Assembly (NCBI GenBank): GCA_030770535.1 | Contig: JASVEC010000002.1 | Location: 1,550,001-1,614,000, forward strand | Origin: Batkoa obscura | Lineage: Eukaryota > Entomophthoromycota > Entomophthoromycetes > Entomophthorales > Batkoaceae | Direction of reading: 5' to 3' | DNA: 64,000 nucleotides | Shown: piece by piece, positions 57,641-64,000 of the stretch | Layout of the letters: each line of letters starts with the position of its first letter | Numbering within the stretch: position 1 is the stretch's first letter | Made by a program: the position numbers and the translations under genes | The notes under the pieces: model-generated | Database searches by the model: none | The model's input: only the letters and a program-made list of their open reading frames with translations | What the model was told of the DNA's origin: nothing

Positions 57641-58741
57641 CCTAATTTTTACTAATTTAAAATCAAAGCATTAAATTCAATATATCAAACCATATAAAAA
57701 AGGAATACTATTTCAACTTTCAGTTAATGCAAGGTTTATTCGCTAAAACTGGTTACAAAGTTTTATATAAAAAATAAAGCAAATTAAACGTTATGAAACT
57801 TCGTTTTAATAAAAATTAGCTGAGTCTAAAATAGTTTATATTTTTGTGACTAATCATTCAATTTATTGTTAAAACTATTTTCAATTAAAAGTCCAGAATT
57901 TAAACTACTACTGGATCTATTTTAAACATAGGTTGGGCATTTTAATTTTGTATTTTCTAAATCTAACCTTAGGATTTTCTATTTTTATATTGGCAAAAGC
58001 AAAATAAAAATGCCCAATTCACTTTGAAAAGTATCAGAAATATCAAAATGTAATTAAAGGAAAAACTACAAAAAATAATTCTCAATCTGAGGATTCGATA
58101 AAATTAATAACAATATTATATTTGTAATTGCTAAAGATTAGAATATAGAAAAATGTACAAAAATAGCAACCTCATAAAAACCATGTGGAGCTTTATTTCA
58201 AATAACAAAGTGGAACACAAGGTAGCTGTAATCTGTGCGATTACCAAATATACATCATTAATATAACTACTAAAAACAAATATACATAACAAAATACCTG
58301 GTTAACCTGAATATACATTAAGTATATAACTTTAAGTAGAATTTTATTATTTGATAGATATGTATTTAACTTATTAAAGCTATTGAGTTTTATTTCAGAC
58401 AAATTTAAGGGAGTTAATTTAATATATCAAATACAGATTCTAAACTCAATAATAATTTATATTTGACTTAAGAATAGATTTTGTAATTCTTATGGCAGTT
58501 TGAAATTATTAGTTTTCTATACCAAATAAATTCAAAAAATAATTCACTAGATTTTATGTAAGGTTACTTCATTGATGATAAGACAAAATTAATAGAAACT
58601 GTAACTATTACTATCTTATCGATTTTATATTAAATATTGTACAAACTTTTAATAAAAAACTAATTTATAAATGAAAACAAAACTATCAAGCTTTACTTAA
58701 TTCAAACAATCGCTTTTACTTAATCTTGAACTATTATAAAA

Positions 58742-58761
58742 CAAAATAAAATAAAATAAAA
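58742..58761. repeat. AAAAT microsatellite
   Basis: Four tandem AAAAT units. Confidence 0.85.
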
Positions 58762-59160
58762 CGTAGGGATATCCGAACTGGTTTGATTTTTTTAGCCAAT
58801 TTAAGTATTTTATATTAAGAACTTCGTTTAAAATTCCATAAAAATAAATTCTTTATTAAAAAGCAAAAGTACCCAACACAGCTTTAAATTATTTTATCAT
58901 AATTTATATTGTAAATTAGCTGAATTTCTATTAAACTTAATAGAGATTTCCGGATTAGTAAGGCTTTTACTAGTATAATCTATATATTAATATTAATCAA
59001 AGTTGTAGTATGTAAATAGATAAATTATTTTAATATCACAATTATATTATCAATATATTGCTAAGTTAACAAATAGCTGTGTAGGAGGGGGTGATTAGCC
59101 ATCAAACTATAGTTAATTATTTTTATATAATATAAGCAATATCATAATACTTTATACTTA

Positions 59161-59640
59161 TTATTATAACTACTTACTTTCTGACTATTTACTAACTTAA
59201 CTATTAACAAGTTAAGTAACATTAACATTTGATAATTGATTTCTATCATTTAATAAACTATTTAATTGCTTAGTAAATATTGAAACCTTTAAATTTTCTG
59301 TTATTTTTATAAAATAAGCTAAGGTTGATCCTCTAATTTTTTAACTTTTAGATTTTTTAGATTTTTTAGATTTTTTATAGACTTTATAACTTTAGTTAGA
59401 ATTGTATTATTTTTTATACATATATATATATTAAATATTATATCTGTTTTCCTATCGTTAACAGTTGAGTTGTTAATTTTATCGTGTTTACAAATAAAAA
59501 TTTCAAATTTTCAAATTAGTCAATTAATATTTTTTATTTTGCTTAATGCTTCAAAACTATTCTTTCATTATAAATTTTTTTATAATGCTTAACAAAAAAA
59601 TTAAAACTAAAATACAAACTACTATTTTATAAAAAATTTT
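59161..59640 (+). repeat. AT-rich dispersed repeat, copy 2 (no MITE)
   Basis: Similar in order and content to 20372-21043 but lacking the MITE. Contains a run of three AGATTTTTT units (59350-59378). Like the first copy it is followed by a reversed LTR end. Confidence 0.75.
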
Positions 59641-59699
59641 AAATATACAACATAATAGCCTTTAGGATTTTAAACGATTTCCTATGTCCCCCTATATGT

Positions 59700-59853
59700 T
59701 GTGAAATATCGCTTTATCAGCCCCATGGTTAATTATAGCATAACAATCGCCTAAGCTGTTGTGTTCTCGAGTTCAGAGACAATCAATCCCATGTTCTTAG
59801 TTTGATTTGTTATGCTATAATTAACCATGGGGCTGATAAAGCGATATTTCGCA
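59700..59853. mobile_element. Palindromic LTR-end fossil
   Basis: Begins TGTGAAATATCG, runs ~110 bp into the LTR family in reverse orientation, then returns through an inverted copy of the terminal 46 bp. The arms differ at one position and bracket a ~62-bp loop of LTR sequence. A broken, rearranged solo fragment. Confidence 0.82.
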
Positions 59854-60251
59854 CTCCCCGATATCCCTTTTAAAATATTCTAGTCATAAGACAGTATTTA
59901 AATTCAGGATGTTTTGAAAGAATCCTCTGCTCTTTGATTTTCTTCTTCTTTGAATGTACTAACCTCTACAACTTTCACATAGAATGAAAGCACAAAAGTT
60001 AAAAACATTTGATTGTTTGACAGTGAAGCTATCTTATAATTTAAATTTGTATTTAGTATTCAACATTTTGGCTAACATAAGCAAAAAAACTATATGTTAA
60101 TAAAAAAATTATCTTTTACCTTTAAACAATTTTTTAAAACCCTAAACAAATCAGAATTTAAATATGTTATTTTTTGAAGCTTAATTTAAAAGTCTTATTG
60201 TTATTGAAACTAGCTTTTTGTTTGTACACTGTGATTTTTTATAGAATATAT

Positions 60252-60348
60252 GGGGATGTATTTTTTTGTTTAAGAATTTTACTATAACCTTTCCACTCAA
60301 ATAGTGCTTAGAAAATGGAAAAATAATGAAACCAAAAAAAACAGCCCC
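60252..60348 (+). mobile_element. MITE family copy (plus orientation)
   Basis: ATAT flanks. It shares with the 55674 copy the ACTATAACC/ACTACAACC variant in place of ACTAACAA, so these two form a subfamily. Confidence 0.86.
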
Positions 60349-60667
60349 ATATATATAAAATACATTAAAAAATTAAAAAATTATAATAAAAAATAAGAGT
60401 AGATTGCTGGATTAAATCAATTAGAACGTTTTGGTTTTTCGATGTGAAATTAAATTTAAGTAGTATAAAAAAATTTATTAGATATAATATAATAATTTTA
60501 AGCTCCAAGCCATTTGTTGGTATTTATTTAATATGGATAAAGGGTAATTTTATGAGTGGCTTGGCAGATAGCTTAAAGCCTAAAAATTATTTATTTTTAA
60601 TAATATCTCTTTTAGTATTATTTGAATTACAAATAATAATATAAAATATTTAAAGGATTTTAGCATT

Positions 60668-60765
60668 GGGGATGTGTTTTCATGTTTAAGAATTTTACTA
60701 ATAAAATTTCCGCTCAAATAGTGCTTAAAAAATGGAAAAAGTAATGAAGCTAAAAAAATATCCCC
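60668..60765 (+). mobile_element. MITE family copy (plus orientation)
   Basis: GGGGATGTGTTTTCATG to TATCCCC, flanked by ATT on both sides. Confidence 0.85.
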
Positions 60766-61362
60766 ATTATTAGCTAAACTCATAAATGACTAAAGAAAAA
60801 AAATTAAATGGTAATGGTAAAGTTGTTGATTACAACGATAATTTTAATTATTCAGTTTCTTATACAAAATGTTTACTGATCAAAATTTGTTTTATCTAAG
60901 AACGTAATATCTCCAACAATACTTTTTTCTATTGCAAATATATACTCCTGGCAGTTTTTTAAAATGTTTTAGCTGTTTACAAAGTCCTCAATCCAAATTT
61001 TGACTAATAAAACAGGTGGATTTATCAAAATAATTTTTATTCTAAAAAAACAAATAATGAAAAAAGCTTATCCTTCAACTTTAGTCTTATTGAATTATTT
61101 TACTCTAGCTTTCTTATAATATTTTACTAAATAAAACGCTACCTTTTTCAGTTAAGGACTAAAAACGATTATAAAAAAATGATACCTCAATAAGTTCAAT
61201 CCGTTGTTTTTAAAATCGAAACCATTCAAAGGAAAATGCAATGAACCATAAATTTGTTAGAGGTTAATATAAAACAATGATTTTTCCTTAAAGGATGTTA
61301 TTGAGTATGTAATAGCATATATATAAAAATAATTTCAAAAAATTTAAACAGAAGATTTTTAT

Positions 61363-62055
61363 ATGCATCCTATTGCTCCAAATAAGGCTTATGATTCATT
61401 CAATTACTTTGAAATACATCGCTTAGTAGCTGCTTTTTTATCTATTGGAATTGGATTATTTATCTTGGTAACAGTAAGACGAAGGGATATCACAAAATTT
61501 ATCTACTTCATTAGCACATTTTTATTATTTTATTATGCTATAAATCAATTATACTCCATGATAGTATATCTAGCTGATTTTGAGGTATCCTCAAGCACTG
61601 GTAACTACCTTTTGATTCCATTCTCAATCATTCCTCTACTCGTTGGATTACCTACACTACATAATCAAAGCTTTGGCTGTTATTCGACAGCTGGATTAGC
61701 TGGATTTTTAATTTGGAGTTTATTCTCGGTATTTTTAACAGCAAACGTAAGGTATTTCAACTTTACTATAAGCCTTACATTTGTCATTATAGGGTTTATT
61801 TATTTCACTTACCATAATAGTAAAAGTGTCTTTAATATATTAAGTTGTTGGATTGGAACTTGTTTATTAATTCAAGGCATTCAAAATGTTTTACTTGTTT
61901 CTATTTTACTAGCTGATAAATTAGACATTTTAGATATTGCCACTTTAGTGTGTCACATTTCAACTATTTTTATAAAAATTGGTTTGATTGCTTATCTTGA
62001 TATAAAGGTAAAGCTCATGGAGCTTATAAGTAAAAATAATCAGTCCATTACTTAG
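61363..62055 (+). CDS. Seven-pass membrane protein, unknown
   Basis: 230 aa, intronless, almost wholly hydrophobic. Membrane segments fall at about residues 20-38, 43-71, 82-96, 108-127, 131-150, 155-183 and 188-213, with a short polar start and a basic tail (KVKLMELISKNNQ). A basic VRRRDITK loop after the first segment suits a cytosolic side. The architecture resembles TMEM198/DUF4203-type proteins, but no diagnostic motif settles it. TATATATAAAAA lies ~40 bp before the ATG. The function is unknown. Confidence 0.75.
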   Translation: MHPIAPNKAYDSFNYFEIHRLVAAFLSIGIGLFILVTVRRRDITKFIYFISTFLLFYYAINQLYSMIVYLADFEVSSSTGNYLLIPFSIIPLLVGLPTLHNQSFGCYSTAGLAGFLIWSLFSVFLTANVRYFNFTISLTFVIIGFIYFTYHNSKSVFNILSCWIGTCLLIQGIQNVLLVSILLADKLDILDIATLVCHISTIFIKIGLIAYLDIKVKLMELISKNNQSIT

Positions 62056-63146
62056 TTCAGCATCTTTTTGTCCAAACTTATTTCATATTATTAACAGATG
62101 GGTTCCCATAAAACTAAAAGGCTTTCATCATCTCTACATCCTTATTTAATTAATTTTTAACTCAAATCATTAATAAATCATTTAAGTGTATGAATTTTAT
62201 TTAGTTTTTACTATTTGGTTGTAAACACGTTTTATTATTATCTGTTTTCCAATTGAAGATATATGACAATGACTCTAAATATCTTATAAATAATTCTTTG
62301 AGTTAACAAAATGGGAGCTATTCGATAAAAAGGTATCTTTTTAATATCAATAAATGTCACTTATTGTCCTTAGCTAAACTATAATAATAACCATTAGCTT
62401 AATACAAACGACACTAAATACCTATTATTTTAAACTTAATACTATCCTTAACGCTAAATTTCCATTTGTTAATAAACGCTACCATAAAGATAAGACACTT
62501 GAGAGTGGTTATTAGGATTATTGACACCAATTTGAAGATCATTATTAAGATAGTAAAAATTAGGTTGTCAATTGCACTTATCAAGTTTCAGAGGCTATTT
62601 ATTTCTTAAGCTTCCACAATATTATTAAGTTATTCAACATTATAACATTGGTTTTCAGCATTCGGGTTCTTTTAATTTTCAGTCGTCCTTTTACTATTAA
62701 TTACTCAAGTAGCAATAGAATTTAAAACTCTGATATCCTAATTTCCATACTAATTTTTATAATGTATAAGCATAATATTTATTTAAAATGTATATAATAT
62801 CTTATGAAACTTTCAATAGAAGTAACTTTATAATAAGTTAAAGTTTTAAAAACTATTAAGCTTTCAAAAGGTTTTTTATATATACTAATAAAGCATATGA
62901 AAGTTACTAACATTTTCAAGTTTAAAAAAAGTACTTGTGATTAGTTTGTTATTTCCAAACAATTTTAAACTTGAAATTCAAACTTAAAATATTATTTCAA
63001 ATATTTTAATAGTATTCTAAAAGGGTATTATTAGAGTATTTACTTAGCGAAAGTGCCAATATGCTAAATGACATTATATATATCAATAAGTTTAAAGAGT
63101 AGCATCTTAATAATAGCAATGAATTCCAGTTCTTGTGGAAAGATAT

Positions 63147-63230
63147 GGGGATATATTTTTTATTAGCAATTTTTCCACTCAAATAGCACTTAAGAAATGA
63201 AAAAGCGATGAAACCAAAAAAAACACACCC
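63147..63230 (+). mobile_element. MITE family copy, shortened
   Basis: ATAT flanks on both sides, 84 bp. The TTTAAGAATTTTACT part of the left half is missing, the rest intact. Confidence 0.82.
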
Positions 63231-63321
63231 ATATACTTTTTATTCTTTTAAAAGCGTAAGTAATAATTTAACCGTTAGTTTTAGTTGCTATTATTGAAAT
63301 AAAATTATAGTCTAACAATAT

Positions 63322-63416
63322 GGGGATGTATTTTTGTGTTTAAGAATTTTACTAATAATTTTTCCGCTTAAATAGCGCTTAAAAATGGAAAAAATAATGG
63401 AGTCAAAAAACATTCC
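63322..63416 (+). mobile_element. MITE family copy (plus orientation)
   Basis: ATAT, GGGGATGTATTTTTGTG, core, ACATTCC, then ATAT after one base. Confidence 0.84.
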
Positions 63417-64000
63417 GATATCTTAAATTCCTTAAACGAATAATTATAAAAAAATACATAACTAACAAGATATAATTAAAATTTTAACAATGCTTAATCC
63501 AAACAAGCTAGCATTGTTCAACTTTTCGGGTATATTATTAATTTATTTTAATAAAAAATTAGCAAAAGTTCTGAATTTTTACGATTTCTTCCAAAATAAA
63601 ATACAAATACAATATTTCCTAGCAAAGATTTCCAAGTTGTGTATAAAATAATTATGTAAATGTTCACTAAATTTTAATTCAAGGTAATGTAAACATTGAG
63701 GTTACATCAAAAGTTTTTCTATAATCGTAAAAAAAGATTGATGATTATTAAGCCATTTTTAAGATGATACAGGTAGTGTATAAGATACTTTGTAAAGAAG
63801 ATTAAGGGTATTTGATACTATAATTTAAAGTTAGAGTTTCACTTTAAAAGTCAAAGAGAGACATACATCAAGTACATTATAAAGTATGCCAAATACCTTT
63901 TTAGTATTCCGCTTAAAGTGGTGGTTACTCTAAAAAATTGAACTCTTTTTTAATTAAACCTTGGTTTTAAATGGACTTTTATTAAGGGTTTGTTAATTCA

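Larger units (their letters stand above)
57568..61362. other. Intergenic with repeats
   Basis: No gene seen. Contains an AT-rich dispersed repeat (59161-59640), a palindromic LTR-end fossil (59700-59853), two MITEs (60.25 and 60.67 kb), an AAAAT microsatellite near 58742-58761 and a 9-bp tandem repeat near 59350. Confidence 0.6.
62056..64000. other. Intergenic to window end, two MITEs
   Basis: No gene seen. Two plus-orientation MITEs lie within 200 bp of each other (63147-63230 and 63322-63416). Confidence 0.6.

Noticed and set aside
1-64000. CRISPR arrays, bacterial operons, prophage or polintons
   Set aside because: Introns, Zn2Cys6 and homeodomain proteins mark this as eukaryotic. The regular ~100-bp repeats are dispersed, inverted in both directions and lack spacers. 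No capsid, polymerase or integrase coding sequence was seen.

Overview
The window is about three-quarters A+T by eye and looks like a gene-sparse stretch of a fungal nuclear chromosome. The fungal evidence is a Zn2Cys6 regulator, a Crh-type GH16 wall transglycosylase, an Rtc5-like TLDc protein, and spliceosomal introns of 43-60 nt with GTA(A/T)-type donors. A mitoribosomal mL50 gene argues against microsporidia and the anaerobic Neocallimastigomycota. The composition and gene content would suit an early-diverging, AT-rich lineage such as the Entomophthoromycotina (Conidiobolus-like), but that placement is an inference.

Eighteen protein genes are supported. At 1-5.2 kb lie a Q/N/M-rich protein, mL50, a secreted protein with six Cys-pair repeats, and a Ras GTPase. 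At 6.7 kb is a small secreted or anchored protein. Six intronless homeobox genes are scattered over 12.8-57.6 kb: five on the minus strand (12.8, 16.2, 24.1, 32.6, 56.9 kb) and one on the plus strand (48.2 kb). Between them lie the Crh protein (23.3 kb), a divergent cyclin (26.9-29.1 kb), two small unknown genes (35.2-36.2 kb), the Zn2Cys6 factor (37-39 kb) and the Rtc5-like protein (40-41.5 kb). A seven-pass membrane protein sits at 61.4 kb. From 41.5 to 61.3 kb the only convincing genes are two homeobox genes.

The long intergenic DNA is filled by repeats. A ~100-bp MITE family (GGGGATGT...CATCCCC termini, AT-rich 4-bp target duplications) is present in about 30 copies. Solo-LTR fossils of ~463 bp have TG..CA ends and 5-bp target duplications. 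A ~570-bp very AT-rich repeat occurs twice. A 123-bp, almost perfect inverted repeat (36.3-36.9 kb) brackets one MITE between two genes.

The main candidates for something undescribed are the homeobox array, whose members share a short LPSxxEL motif and close TATA boxes, and the MITE family, one half of which carries a full set of signals for a ~48-nt intron. Splice structures were inferred by eye from frame continuity and GT..AG signals, without transcript data.
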